Of a stretch of DNA of 64,000 bases, positions 34,739 through 43,842 are shown piece after piece. The stretch comes from Promineifilum sp019695075 (GTDB lineage Bacteria; Chloroflexota; Anaerolineae; Promineifilales; Promineifilaceae): contig JAHCIO010000027.1 in the NCBI GenBank assembly GCA_026129185.1, positions 1 to 64,000 of the forward strand. The letters run 5' to 3'. The notes under the pieces are model-generated. The model worked only from the letters and a program-made list of their open reading frames with translations, had not been told where the DNA came from and searched no databases. Positions within the stretch are counted from its first letter, which is position 1; each line of letters opens with the position of its first letter. Made by a program: the position numbers and the translations under genes.

Positions 34739-36229
34739 ATGGACATCCAAGTGCAAAAAGGCAGTATCGAGTCCAGCGCGGCCGATACGATCATCGTCAA
34801 TCTGTTCGAGGGCGTCACGACGCCCGGCGGCGCGACCGGCGTGGTCGATCAGGCCCTCGGCGGGGCCATCAGCGACCTCATCGCCGGCGGCGACCTGCAG
34901 GGCAAGGCCGGCGAAGTGGCCGTGCTCTACCCGCGCGGGGCCATCGCCGCCCGGCGCGTGCTCGTCGTCGGGCTGGGCAAGGCGGAGTCGTTCGATATGG
35001 AGAGCATCCGGCGGGCGTCGGCCGCGGCGGTCAAGCGCGCCCGCGACCTGAACGCCCGGCAGGTGGCCACAATCGTCCACGGCGCGGGCATCGGCGGCCA
35101 CGACGCGACGGCCGCGGCACAGGCGACGGTCGAGGGGGCCTTGCTGGCCACCTATCGCTACGACGCGCCCAAGAAGCGCGACCCGGAGAACGCCATCGCG
35201 GCGCTGACCATCGTCGAGCGCGACGCCGGCCGCCTGGAGGCCGTTCGCGCCGGAGCGGCGCTGGGCGCGGCCGTGGCTGCGGGTGTGACGCTGGCCCGCG
35301 ACCTCGTCAACATGCCGCCCAACGTGGCCACGCCGACGCTCCTGGCCGAGCGGGCGCGGGCGATGGCCGCTGCCCACGGCCTGGGCGTCACCGTTGGCGA
35401 CCGCGCCTGGGCGGCCGAGCGCCAGATGGGCGCGTTCCTGGCCGTGGCCCAGGGCGCGGGCGAGCCGCCGGCCTTCATCGTATTGGAGCACAACGCCGGT
35501 CGCGCCGACCTGCCGACTGTCGTCCTCGTCGGCAAGGGCATCACCTTCGACACCGGCGGCATTTCCATCAAGCCCAGCGCGGGCATGGGCGACATGAAAA
35601 GCGACATGGGTGGGGCGGCGGCCGTCTTCGGGGCGATGGAGGTCGTCGGCCGGCTGGGGCTGCCCCTGCACGTCATCGGCATCACCCCCTGCACCGAGAA
35701 CATGCCCGACGCCGCGGCCTATCGCCCGGCCGACGTCATCACCGCCAGCAACGGCAAGACCATTGAGATCATCAGCACCGACGCCGAGGGGCGCATGGTC
35801 TTGGCCGACGCGCTGGTCTATGCCGGGCAGTATCAGCCCGCCGCAGTCATCGATTTGGCCACGCTGACAGGCGCGTGCGTCGTGGCCCTGGGCGATGGCG
35901 TTGCCGCCGGTCTGTTCTGCAACGACGACGGCCTGCGCGACCGGCTGCTGGCCGCCGCCGACGCGACCTATGAGCGCCTCTGGCCGCTGCCGCTCTACGA
36001 CGACTACCGCCGCAAGATCAATTCCGAGGTGGCCGACATGAAAAACAGCGGCGGCCGCAGCGGCGGCGTGGGCACGTCGGCCGTCTTCCTGCGCGAGTTC
36101 ACCGACTACCCCTGGGCGCACCTCGACATCGCCGGCATGGCTCTGTCAGAGAGGGCGGGCGATTATGTCCCCGTCGGCGGCACGGGCTTCGGCGTGCGCC
36201 TGTTGGTCGAGTATTTGCGCCGTCTCTAG
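34739..36229 (+). CDS. pepA: Leucyl aminopeptidase, M17 family
   Basis: 496 residues, a two-metal cytosolic aminopeptidase forming hexamers. It shows the catalytic region VGKGITFDTGGISIKP with the Lys and Asp metal ligands, KSDMGGAAAV, and the family signature STDAEGRMVLADAL with metal ligands and catalytic Arg. The N-terminal macrodomain-like part covers about residues 1-170. It removes N-terminal residues from peptides. Own promoter; monocistronic as far as can be seen. Confidence 0.96.
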   Translation: MDIQVQKGSIESSAADTIIVNLFEGVTTPGGATGVVDQALGGAISDLIAGGDLQGKAGEVAVLYPRGAIAARRVLVVGLGKAESFDMESIRRASAAAVKRARDLNARQVATIVHGAGIGGHDATAAAQATVEGALLATYRYDAPKKRDPENAIAALTIVERDAGRLEAVRAGAALGAAVAAGVTLARDLVNMPPNVATPTLLAERARAMAAAHGLGVTVGDRAWAAERQMGAFLAVAQGAGEPPAFIVLEHNAGRADLPTVVLVGKGITFDTGGISIKPSAGMGDMKSDMGGAAAVFGAMEVVGRLGLPLHVIGITPCTENMPDAAAYRPADVITASNGKTIEIISTDAEGRMVLADALVYAGQYQPAAVIDLATLTGACVVALGDGVAAGLFCNDDGLRDRLLAAADATYERLWPLPLYDDYRRKINSEVADMKNSGGRSGGVGTSAVFLREFTDYPWAHLDIAGMALSERAGDYVPVGGTGFGVRLLVEYLRRL

Positions 36230-36286
36230 ACGCCGGCCCGCGCCATGCCTATAATCCCGTCCAGTCTGTGAGTAGGAGTGTAGAAG

Positions 36287-37444
36287 ATGAGCGTTCCGAA
36301 GCAACCGCTGACCCTCGGCATCGAGGAAGAGTACCAGATCATTGATCCGGCGACGCGCGACCTGCGCACCTACATCAGCGAGTTGCTGACCCAGGACCAG
36401 GCGCGGGCGAAGCGGCTGGACCTGAAGCCGGAATTGATGCAGTCGCAGGTCGAGGTGGGCAGCCACATCTGTCGCAACATCAAGGAGGCGCGGGCGGAGA
36501 TCGTCCGCCTGCGGCGCGAGGTGTTCGAACTGGCCGAGGAGAACGGCCTCCAGATCGCCGCGGCCTCGACGCATCCGTTTGCCCGCTGGGAAGACCAGAT
36601 CATCACCGAGGGCACGCGCTACAAGGAACTGCTGGACGACATGCAGGGCGTCGCCCGCCAACTGCTCATCTTCGGCATGCACGTCCACGTCGGTTTCGGC
36701 AGCGACCCGGAGTCGCGCGAACTGCTCATCGCCACGATGAACCAGGCGCGCTACTTCATTCCCCATCTGCTGGCCCTATCGACCAGTTCGCCCTTCTGGC
36801 GCGGCCAGAACACCGGCCTGAAGTCCTATCGCAGCGTCATCTTCCAGTCCCTGCCGCGCACCGGCATCCCCCACTCGTTCATCTCCTGGGCCGATTACAA
36901 GGACTACGAGACAATGCTGGAGCGGGTCGGCGCGTTCGGCAAGCTGGACAAGCGGGCCAAAATCTGGTGGGACATCCGGCCGCACCCCATCTTCCCGACG
37001 CTGGAGTTCCGCATCGCCGACATCTGCACCGCGGTCGATGACTGCATCTGCATTGCCGCCCTGTTCCAGGCCATTTGCGCCAAGCTGCTGAAGCTGCGGC
37101 AGCAGAATATGGCCTGGCGGCAGTATCGTCACGTCCACATCACCGAGAACAAATGGCGGGCGGTGCGCTACGGCATTGACGGCGAGCTGATCGACTTTGG
37201 CATCCAGCAGTCGGTGCCGCTGCCGCATCTGGTCGGCGAAATCGTCGAATTCGTGGACGACGTCGTCGATGAGCTGGACAGCCGGCAGGAAGTCGCCCAC
37301 GTCTTCAACATCCTGCGCGACGGCACCAGCGCCGACCGCCAACTGCGCGTCTATCGCGAGCACGGCGGCGACGACAACTGCGAGGAAGCGCTGCGGGCCG
37401 TCGTCGATCACCTTGTGACCGAGACGAAGAAAGGCCTCTACTAG
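36287..37444 (+). CDS. Carboxylate-amine ligase, GCS2/YbdK family
   Basis: 385 residues. It shows the GCS2 family start LTLGIEEEYQIID, the conserved HICRN, MHVHVGFG, WWDIRPHPIFPTLEFRIAD and HVHITENKWRAVRYG. These are ATP-grasp-like gamma-glutamate-cysteine ligase type 2 relatives; YbdK has weak glutamate-cysteine ligase activity, and plant and bacterial members make gamma-glutamylcysteine. The true substrate is uncertain. A TATAAT at 36250-36255 may be the -10 of its promoter; GGAG precedes the ATG. Confidence 0.85.
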   Translation: MSVPKQPLTLGIEEEYQIIDPATRDLRTYISELLTQDQARAKRLDLKPELMQSQVEVGSHICRNIKEARAEIVRLRREVFELAEENGLQIAAASTHPFARWEDQIITEGTRYKELLDDMQGVARQLLIFGMHVHVGFGSDPESRELLIATMNQARYFIPHLLALSTSSPFWRGQNTGLKSYRSVIFQSLPRTGIPHSFISWADYKDYETMLERVGAFGKLDKRAKIWWDIRPHPIFPTLEFRIADICTAVDDCICIAALFQAICAKLLKLRQQNMAWRQYRHVHITENKWRAVRYGIDGELIDFGIQQSVPLPHLVGEIVEFVDDVVDELDSRQEVAHVFNILRDGTSADRQLRVYREHGGDDNCEEALRAVVDHLVTETKKGLY

Positions 37445-37507
37445 CGCCGAGGGGCAATTGCCGGTGAGCTGATGAACGAGGGCGGGTCAGATGGCCCGCC
37501 CTTGGCG

Positions 37508-39139
37508 TTAGAAGCGGCGATGGCGGAACTGGCCGCCGACGACGGTGGCGTCGATACCCAGGCTCAACAGGTCGCCGGCCGGCACGTCGAACGGGTCGCG
37601 GTCGAAGATTGTCAGGTCGGCCAGCTTGCCGGGGGCGATGCTGCCCTGGTGGATGGCCTGCCCGCTGGTGAGCGCCGCCGCGCCGGTGAAGGCGTAGAGC
37701 GCCTGCCACAGCGCCAGCCGCTGCTCCGGGTACCAGCCATCGGGGCCGGGGCGGCCGTCGGCGCGGCGGCGCGTAGCGGCAGCGTGGATGCCCGGCAACG
37801 GGTCGATGCGCTCCACCGGCGCGTCGGAGCCGAAGACGACCAGCGCGCCGCTATCCCACAGCGTCCGCCAGGCATAGCTTAGCCGCGCCCGCTCGCCCCA
37901 ATAGCGGTCGGCCATGTCCATGTCCGAGGTGGCGTGGATGGGCTGCATGGAGGCGATGATGTCCAGCTTGGCCAGGCGATCCACGTCGTCGGGGTGCAGT
38001 ACCTGGACGTGCTCGATGCGGTGGCGCAGACGCGGGCCGCCGTTCTGCCCCTCTTCGCGGCGCAGCAACTCGTAGACATCCAGCACGTCGTGGTTGGCGC
38101 GGTCGCCGATGGCGTGGACGGTCAGGCTCAGCCCGCCGCCGGCGGCCTCGCGCGCCCGTTCCAGCATCTCCTCCTTGTCGGTGACGACGATGCCGCGGTT
38201 GTCCGGCTCGCCCTCATAGGGGGCGAGCATCGCTGCCGTCCGCGAACCCAGTGCGCCGTCGGCGAAGATCTTGACGCCGCCGATGCGCAGCCAATCGTCG
38301 CCGAAGCCGGAGCGCAGGCCCACGCCGAGCGCGTGCTCCAGCCGGTAGACGGGCACATTCTTGACCACGCGCAGACCCAGCTCGCCGCGCTCGCGCAGCA
38401 GTTGCAGCGCCCGGAAGCAGTCGCGGCCGTCGAAGTCGTGCAGCCCGGTCAGACCGACCGACCAGCAGTACTCCTGGGCAGCGCGCATGGCCGCGGCAAT
38501 CGCCTCGGTCGTCGGCCGAGGAATGTGGTCGGCGACGAGGTCGATGGCCTCCTCGAAGAGGATGCCCGTCGGCGCGCCGTCGGGGCTGCGCTGAATCTGG
38601 CCGCCGGGCGGGTCGGGCGTGGCGGCGTCGATGCCGCCCAGGCGCAGGGCGACGCTGTTGACCCAGGCGGCGTGGCCGCTCTTGTGCGACAGGAAGACCG
38701 GCCGGTCGGGGGCGATGGCGTCGAGGTCGGCCGCCGTCGGGAAAGCGCGGTCGGGCCAGGCGTCCTGCGACCAGCCACGCCCGCGCAGCCACTCGCGCTC
38801 GGGCAGCCGTTCGCGCCCGCGCAGCTGTTCGCGCCTGTCGCCGCGGCTGGCGAAGTCGCGCACGCGCGCCAGCGCCTCCGCCCGCGTCGCCGCGCCGTCG
38901 AGATCGACGTTCTGCAGGCTGATGGCGAAATGCTGGAAGTGGACGTGGGCATCGACGAGGCCGGGCACGACGCCCCGCCCGCCGAGGTCGATCCACTCGC
39001 CCCCGTCGCGCAGCTCCAACAACTCGTCGCCGCCGACGGCGACGATGCGCCCATCGCGGATGGCCACGGCCGTGGCCATGACGTTGCCGGGGTTCATGGT
39101 GTGGATGCGGCCGTTGGTCAGCAGCAGGGTCGCGGTCAT
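37508..39139 (-). CDS. Metal-dependent amidohydrolase, YtcJ-like
   Basis: 543 residues of the amidohydrolase superfamily (Amidohydro_3). Metal ligands: HVHF after LVDA, HAIGDRANH, HRIEHVQVL, and the C-terminal FGSDAPVERIDPL, with IAPGKLADLTIFDRDPF at the end, as in YtcJ and N-substituted formamide deformylases. Substrate unknown. An Arg/Glu-rich insertion at about residues 100-125 (REQLRGRERLPEREWLRGR) looks like an internal repeat specific to this protein. Confidence 0.87.
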   Translation of the reverse strand: MTATLLLTNGRIHTMNPGNVMATAVAIRDGRIVAVGGDELLELRDGGEWIDLGGRGVVPGLVDAHVHFQHFAISLQNVDLDGAATRAEALARVRDFASRGDRREQLRGRERLPEREWLRGRGWSQDAWPDRAFPTAADLDAIAPDRPVFLSHKSGHAAWVNSVALRLGGIDAATPDPPGGQIQRSPDGAPTGILFEEAIDLVADHIPRPTTEAIAAAMRAAQEYCWSVGLTGLHDFDGRDCFRALQLLRERGELGLRVVKNVPVYRLEHALGVGLRSGFGDDWLRIGGVKIFADGALGSRTAAMLAPYEGEPDNRGIVVTDKEEMLERAREAAGGGLSLTVHAIGDRANHDVLDVYELLRREEGQNGGPRLRHRIEHVQVLHPDDVDRLAKLDIIASMQPIHATSDMDMADRYWGERARLSYAWRTLWDSGALVVFGSDAPVERIDPLPGIHAAATRRRADGRPGPDGWYPEQRLALWQALYAFTGAAALTSGQAIHQGSIAPGKLADLTIFDRDPFDVPAGDLLSLGIDATVVGGQFRHRRF

Positions 39140-39179
39140 AGATTCCTCCCGATGTGGTCAAGTGTGGCTTAGGTCTGGC

Positions 39180-40406
39180 TCAGGCGTCGGCGGACTGCTC
39201 GGCGCGGCCGAGGACGGCGGTCAGCGCCTCGCCCAGCAGCGTCTCCAGGTAGGGCGTCACGCCCCAGTAGGCTTTCATGGCCCTGTACTCGGCGATGAGC
39301 GCCGGCGTCGGCGCGGCATGGCTGTTGACGGCGCGGATCATCAGGTTCTTGGGCGTGTGCTCGACGGGGACGAACTCCAGCACCTCGGCGCGATAGCCCA
39401 TCAGGCGCAGGATGAGAGCGCGGAAGGCGTCGGTCAGGGTGTCGCCCAGCCGCTCGCGCAGGATGCCGTGGCGCAGCACCGGGCGGAACGGCTCCGGCGT
39501 CGGCGCGGCGCTCAGTTGGGCTTGCAGGTGATGGTGGCAGCAGGGGGCGCTGAAGATGAGCCGGCTGTTCCAGCCCACGGCCCGCGCCAGCGCCTCGTCG
39601 GTGGCCGTGTCGCAGGCGTGAAGGGCCAGGACGATATCGGCCGGCATCTCGGCCCGATAGTCGATGATGCGCGCGGCCTCGAAGGTCAATCCCTCCCAGC
39701 CCAGTTGCGTTGCCGTCTGCCGGTGGCGGTCGAGCAGGTGGGCCTTGGTGTCCACGCCGGTCATTTGCGTGGCGATGCCGCGGACGGCGGTCAGGTAGTG
39801 GTAGGTGGCGAAGGTCAGCGCGGCACTGCCGCAGCCCAGATCGACGACGCGCAACGGCCCGGCCGCCGGCGGGGCGATTTCCCCCGTCTCCTCGATGAGG
39901 CGCAGGAACTCATTGATCTGGCGGAACTTGCGCTGCTGGTCGGCGCGCACGCGGCCGTCGGCCGTCGTCACGCCGAGCGCGGCCAAAAAGGGCGCCGTCG
40001 CGCCGTCGGGCAGGATGAGCGGCTTGGCCCGGTCGTGGGCCAGTTCCAGCGGGATCGGCGCGGTCTCGCGCCGCTCGCGGTGAAGGATGGGCCGGCCCTT
40101 CTTGCTGAACTGGATACGCAGCGTTTCGCCGGTCATGTGGGCCACGGCGCTACGGAAGGGCAGGGCCAGCAGTTCATCGACCTGCGCGCCGGCTTGCGAG
40201 TCATCGAGATTGCGGCGGCGATCCTGCGTGCCGTCGAAGTAGGCGAATTGCAGCCGGCGCGCGCCCTTGACGAGCACCGGCCGGACGCTGACGCGCACCC
40301 ACGGCGGGGCCGCGCCCGGCCGCGCGCCCTGGAAGACGGCCTCGACGAAGCGCGCCTCGTCGAGGATGGCGGCCCGCAGCAGGGCTTGGGGGTCGTTGTC
40401 GGTCAT
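39180..40406 (-). CDS. SAM-dependent methyltransferase, METTL25/Methyltransf_32-like
   Basis: 408 residues. A class I methyltransferase domain occupies the C-terminal half: motif I VVDLGCGSAALTFA, then GVDTKAHLLD and ALHACDTATDEAL, and a conserved FSAPCCHHHLQ. The N-terminal 170 residues are a separate mixed alpha/beta region. The CDTA/PCCHHH pattern is typical of the METTL25/GSTCD-type family, some of which modify RNA or protein; the target here is unknown. The start at 40406 lies 30 nt after the obg stop, so it is probably in the obg operon. Confidence 0.78.
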   Translation of the reverse strand: MTDNDPQALLRAAILDEARFVEAVFQGARPGAAPPWVRVSVRPVLVKGARRLQFAYFDGTQDRRRNLDDSQAGAQVDELLALPFRSAVAHMTGETLRIQFSKKGRPILHRERRETAPIPLELAHDRAKPLILPDGATAPFLAALGVTTADGRVRADQQRKFRQINEFLRLIEETGEIAPPAAGPLRVVDLGCGSAALTFATYHYLTAVRGIATQMTGVDTKAHLLDRHRQTATQLGWEGLTFEAARIIDYRAEMPADIVLALHACDTATDEALARAVGWNSRLIFSAPCCHHHLQAQLSAAPTPEPFRPVLRHGILRERLGDTLTDAFRALILRLMGYRAEVLEFVPVEHTPKNLMIRAVNSHAAPTPALIAEYRAMKAYWGVTPYLETLLGEALTAVLGRAEQSADA

Positions 40407-40435
40407 CGGTGACGGCGCTGGGCTTATTCGCCCGG

Positions 40436-41716
40436 CTATTCGCCCCACTCAAGTTCCTGGTCGCCGATGAGGACGGTGTCGCCCACCTTGACGCCCGCCT
40501 CGGTCAGCGCGGCGGTGATGCCCAGCCGCTCCAGCGCCGTCTGGAAGCGCATCAGCGAGTCATCGAACTCGAAGTAGGTCATGGCGACGATACGCTCGAT
40601 CTCCTTGCCCTTGACGCGCCAGACGCGGCCGTCCTCGCGCTTGATGGTGAAGGCGCGCTCCTCGACCTGTGGGCGGATGACCACCGGCGCGCCCTCGGCC
40701 GGCGCGACCCCCGTGCCGGCGCTCACCGGCGCGGCGTCCAGCATGCGCTTAACTTCGTAGAGCATCGGCCGCACGCCCTCGCCCGTGACGGCGGAGATGG
40801 CTATGAACGGGTGGCCGGCGGCGGTGATGGCCTCGCGCACCAGCGGCGCCAGCGCCTTCACGTCGGGCAAGTCGATCTTGTTGAGGACGACCAGTTGCGG
40901 CTTGCCGGCCAGGTCGGGGTTGTAGAGGGCCAGCTCGTCGTTGATCATGGCGTAGTCTTGCAGCGGGTCAGTGGCCATGCCGTCGAGCAGGTGGATGAGG
41001 ACGCGCGTGCGCTCGATATGGCGCAGAAAGTCGTGGCCGAGGCCCACGCCGGCCGACGCGCCCTCGATCAGGCCGGGGATGTCGGCCAGCACCATCGTCT
41101 CGTAGTCGTCGAGGACGACGACGCCGAGGTTGGGTTGCAGCGTCGTGAAGGGATAGTCGCCGATCTTCGGCCGCGCGGCGCTGACGACCGACAGCAGCGT
41201 CGATTTACCCGCGTTGGGCACGCCGACGATGCCCACGTCGGCGATGAGCTTTAGCTCCAGCGTCAGCCACAGCTCCTCGCCCGGCTCGCCGCGCTCGCCC
41301 ACGCGCGGGGCCTGGTTGCGGCTGTTGGCGAAGTGGATGTTGCCCCGCCCGCCGCGTCCGCCGGCCAGCAACACGACCTCCTGCCCCACCTCGGTCAGGT
41401 CGGCCAGAATGTCGCCCGTCTCGGCGTTGCGAATGATCGTGCCCGCGGGCACTTCGATGCGCAGGTCTTCGCCGTTGGCGCCGGTCATGCGCTGCACCGT
41501 GCCGTGGACGCCGTTGCCGGCGCGGTAGTGCTTCTGGTGCTGCAAGTGGATCAGGCTGTTGAGATGGGTTGTGGCCACGAAGACGACGTTGCCGCCCCGG
41601 CCGCCATCGCCGCCGTCGGGGCCGCCCTGGCGCACGTACTTTTCGCGGCGGAAACTGATCATGCCATCGCCGCCGTCGCCGCTGCGGACGTGGATTTTGG
41701 CCTCATCGTAGAACAT
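40436..41716 (-). CDS. obg: Obg family GTPase
   Basis: 426 residues with all three Obg domains: the glycine-rich N-terminal fold (SGDGGDGMISFRREKYVRQG), the central GTPase with G1 GVPNAGKST, G2/G3 DIPGLIEGAS and G4 NKID, and a C-terminal OCT domain (about residues 345-420, VWRVKGKEIERIVAMTYFE). It binds the 50S subunit, links ribosome assembly to (p)ppGpp and growth, and is usually essential. It is downstream of the yceD-like gene by 19 nt. Confidence 0.97.
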   Translation of the reverse strand: MFYDEAKIHVRSGDGGDGMISFRREKYVRQGGPDGGDGGRGGNVVFVATTHLNSLIHLQHQKHYRAGNGVHGTVQRMTGANGEDLRIEVPAGTIIRNAETGDILADLTEVGQEVVLLAGGRGGRGNIHFANSRNQAPRVGERGEPGEELWLTLELKLIADVGIVGVPNAGKSTLLSVVSAARPKIGDYPFTTLQPNLGVVVLDDYETMVLADIPGLIEGASAGVGLGHDFLRHIERTRVLIHLLDGMATDPLQDYAMINDELALYNPDLAGKPQLVVLNKIDLPDVKALAPLVREAITAAGHPFIAISAVTGEGVRPMLYEVKRMLDAAPVSAGTGVAPAEGAPVVIRPQVEERAFTIKREDGRVWRVKGKEIERIVAMTYFEFDDSLMRFQTALERLGITAALTEAGVKVGDTVLIGDQELEWGE

Positions 41717-41735
41717 AGGCTGTCGTTGTTTAGTC

Positions 41736-42257
41736 TTATTGGTCTTGGCTTTCGCTGTTGAAAAGCTGCTGCAGGGCGCTCAGGCGGGGATCGATCGCCG
41801 CCTCGGCGCAGCCGCAGTCGCCCTCGTTGAGGTTCGCGCCGCACTCCTGGCACAGGCCCAGGCAGTCCGGCCGGCAGAGCACCTTGGTCGGCATGCTCAG
41901 CAGGCTCAACTCGCGCGCCAGCGGGGCGAGGTCGATCATGCCATCCTCGCCGACGCGGTTCTCGCCCGGCGGGGCGCTCTGGGGTGGATAGAAGAACAGT
42001 TCATCGATGCTAAAGCCCAGGGGGACGACCGTTTCCTCCAGGCAACGCACACACTCCAGGACAGCAGCGCTCTCCAGCTGCCCCTGAATGTAGATGCCTT
42101 CGGTGGTGCGGGTGGCGGTGATGACGCCCTTGAGCGGGGTCAACGTCAGATCATCGCTCAGCTTGATGCTGGGATAATCGAGTTCGATGTGACGGATCGT
42201 CCCGAAGTCGGCCTCCAGCAGAAAACCGAAGTTGAAGCGCAAACGGGACATCTTCAT
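41736..42257 (-). CDS. yceD: DUF177/YceD family protein
   Basis: 173 residues. The DUF177 pattern is present: an N-terminal beta domain, VLECVRCLEETVVPL with one Cys pair, and a C-terminal Cys cluster LCRPDCLGLCQECGANL followed by DCGC, which probably binds zinc. YceD proteins are connected with 23S rRNA metabolism and are commonly next to rpmF (L32). No L32 gene lies beside it here; obg follows instead. The ATG at 42257 was chosen by family length; a TATACT on the minus strand (42293-42298) could be its -10. Confidence 0.85.
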   Translation of the reverse strand: MKMSRLRFNFGFLLEADFGTIRHIELDYPSIKLSDDLTLTPLKGVITATRTTEGIYIQGQLESAAVLECVRCLEETVVPLGFSIDELFFYPPQSAPPGENRVGEDGMIDLAPLARELSLLSMPTKVLCRPDCLGLCQECGANLNEGDCGCAEAAIDPRLSALQQLFNSESQDQ

Positions 42258-42345
42258 GGTAAACCTTCCAGCTCGGTACGGGATAGAATGGGAGTATACC
42301 ACACCCGCGCCCGGCTGGCGCGGGTCATCTGGGAGGGTGTTAGCA

Positions 42346-42972
42346 GTGATTAACCTATCGTCGAAACCGCCGCGGCTGCTGGTCGCCTCGCATAATCGCG
42401 GCAAGGTGGCCGAGTACGCCGAACTGCTGGGCGACATGCGCGTGGACTGGCTGACGCTGGACGAGGCCGGCGTGACTGAGGACGTGCCCGAAACCGAGGA
42501 TACCTTCCGCGGCAACGCCACGCTGAAGGCCACGGCTTACGCCCGGCAGACCGGCCTGCTGACCCTGGCCGACGACTCCGGGCTGGAGGTGGACGCGCTG
42601 GGCGGGCAGCCGGGCGTGTGGTCGGCGCGCTATGGCCAGCCGGGTTTCTCGTCGGTCGATCGTTACCGGCTGCTGCTGCGCAATCTGGCCGACGTGCCCT
42701 GGGAGCAGCGCACGGCTCGCTTCCATTGCGTCATCGCCCTGGCCGCGCCGGACGGGGAGCTATTGGGCACGGCCGACGGCGTCTGCGAGGGGCTGATTGC
42801 CTACGAGCCGGCCGGCGACGGCGGCTTCGGCTATGACCCGGTTTTCCTGCTGCCGGAGCGCGGCCTGACGATGGCCCAACTGCCGGCGGCGGAGAAGAAC
42901 CGCATCAGCCACCGCGCCCGGGCCACGGTGGCCATCGCCCCGCTACTGCGGCGGCTGCTGGCCGGGGAATGA
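42346..42972 (+). CDS. rdgB: XTP/dITP pyrophosphatase (HAM1/RdgB)
   Basis: 208 residues; removes non-canonical purine triphosphates such as ITP and XTP. It shows LLVASHNRGKVAEYAELL (nucleotide contact), TFRGNATLKA, ADDSGLEVDALGGQPGVWSARY with the catalytic Asp, and GGFGYDPVFL near the end. A GTG start at 42346 is favoured by GGGAGG 9 nt upstream and by the family N-terminus. Its 3' end overlaps the convergent hydrolase gene by 30 nt. Confidence 0.94.
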   Translation: MINLSSKPPRLLVASHNRGKVAEYAELLGDMRVDWLTLDEAGVTEDVPETEDTFRGNATLKATAYARQTGLLTLADDSGLEVDALGGQPGVWSARYGQPGFSSVDRYRLLLRNLADVPWEQRTARFHCVIALAAPDGELLGTADGVCEGLIAYEPAGDGGFGYDPVFLLPERGLTMAQLPAAEKNRISHRARATVAIAPLLRRLLAGE

Positions 42973-43731
42973 GCGGGCTGTTTGGGCCAGGAAGGCGGCC
43001 GTCAGCGCGGCGACTTCGTCGGGCCGCTCCAGCATGCTGAAGTGGCCCGCGCCCTCCAGCCGCGCCAGCCGGCCGTGGGGTAGGCCGCCGGCCAGCGCCT
43101 CGGCCGCGCGCGGCGGTACAAGCCGATCCGCGGAGCCGGCGATAATCAGCGCGGGCAGGTCGATACCGGCCAGCCGCGCCCGCGCGTCGAAGTGGTTGCA
43201 GGCCAGGAAGTCGCCGTAGGTCGTCATCGCCCCAGTTTCCAGGATAGCCGCGCGCACCTTGCGCCGCAGTTCGGTCGGGGCGGCGGCGAAGCCGTTATCG
43301 ACGATGAAATCGGCCGCAGCCTCGAAGTTGGCCAGGCTGCCGCCCAGCAGGGCGTCGCCGACGCGCAGCCGCGCCCCCGCGCCCAGCAGCACCAGCCCGC
43401 GCAGCGCCGCCGGCCCCTCCAGGGCGACGGTCAGGGCGATGGCCGCGCCCATCGAGTGGCCGGCGATGACCACATCGCGCAGGCTTAGGGCCTCAACGAA
43501 GGCCGTCACGGTCCCGGCGTAATGGCCAATGGCGCGACGGCCGGGCGGGTCGGAGCGGCCGTGGCCGGGCAAGTCCAGCCCCAGCACGCGCGTTCCGGCC
43601 AGCCGCCGCAGCGGCCCTGGCCAGACCAGATGTGAGCCGGCGGCGCCATGCAGCAGGAGCAGCGCCGGGCCGTCGGCTTCGCCCTGGTCGCTGTAGAAGA
43701 GTCGGTGGCCGTCAACGTTCAGGTAGGGCAT
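42943..43731 (-). CDS. Alpha/beta hydrolase
   Basis: 262 residues of the alpha/beta-hydrolase fold: the HG motif LLLLHGAAGSHLVW, LDLPGHGRSDP, the nucleophile elbow IAGHSMGAAI with Ser, Asp in IAGSADRLVPP and the catalytic His in GAGHFSMLERPDEVA. Probably an esterase or C-C hydrolase of the MenH/BioH-like kind; substrate unknown. The ATG at 43731 was chosen by the family start (MPYLNVDGHRLFY). Divergent from murA with 111 nt between them. Confidence 0.88.
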   Translation of the reverse strand: MPYLNVDGHRLFYSDQGEADGPALLLLHGAAGSHLVWPGPLRRLAGTRVLGLDLPGHGRSDPPGRRAIGHYAGTVTAFVEALSLRDVVIAGHSMGAAIALTVALEGPAALRGLVLLGAGARLRVGDALLGGSLANFEAAADFIVDNGFAAAPTELRRKVRAAILETGAMTTYGDFLACNHFDARARLAGIDLPALIIAGSADRLVPPRAAEALAGGLPHGRLARLEGAGHFSMLERPDEVAALTAAFLAQTARSFPGQQPPQ

Positions 43732-43792
43732 GCTGTCATTGTACCTCAGACAGGCGGCGATGGCCGCGCCAAGTGGCCTGCGCTGCGCCGCT

Positions 43793-43801
43793 TGGTACAA
43801 T
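43793..43801 (+). promoter_or_regulatory. Extended -10 promoter for murA
   Basis: TGG followed by TACAAT (43796-43801) forms an extended -10, about 42 nt before the murA ATG. No good -35 was seen. Confidence 0.45.
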
Positions 43802-43842
43802 GGGCCGCAAGCCGGGGAACGCCGCCCGGCCGGAACCCAACC

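Noticed and set aside
38780..38850. Frameshift in the amidohydrolase at the Arg/Glu-rich stretch
   Set aside because: The frame is continuous, and family motifs match before and after, so it is better read as an insertion in a loop.
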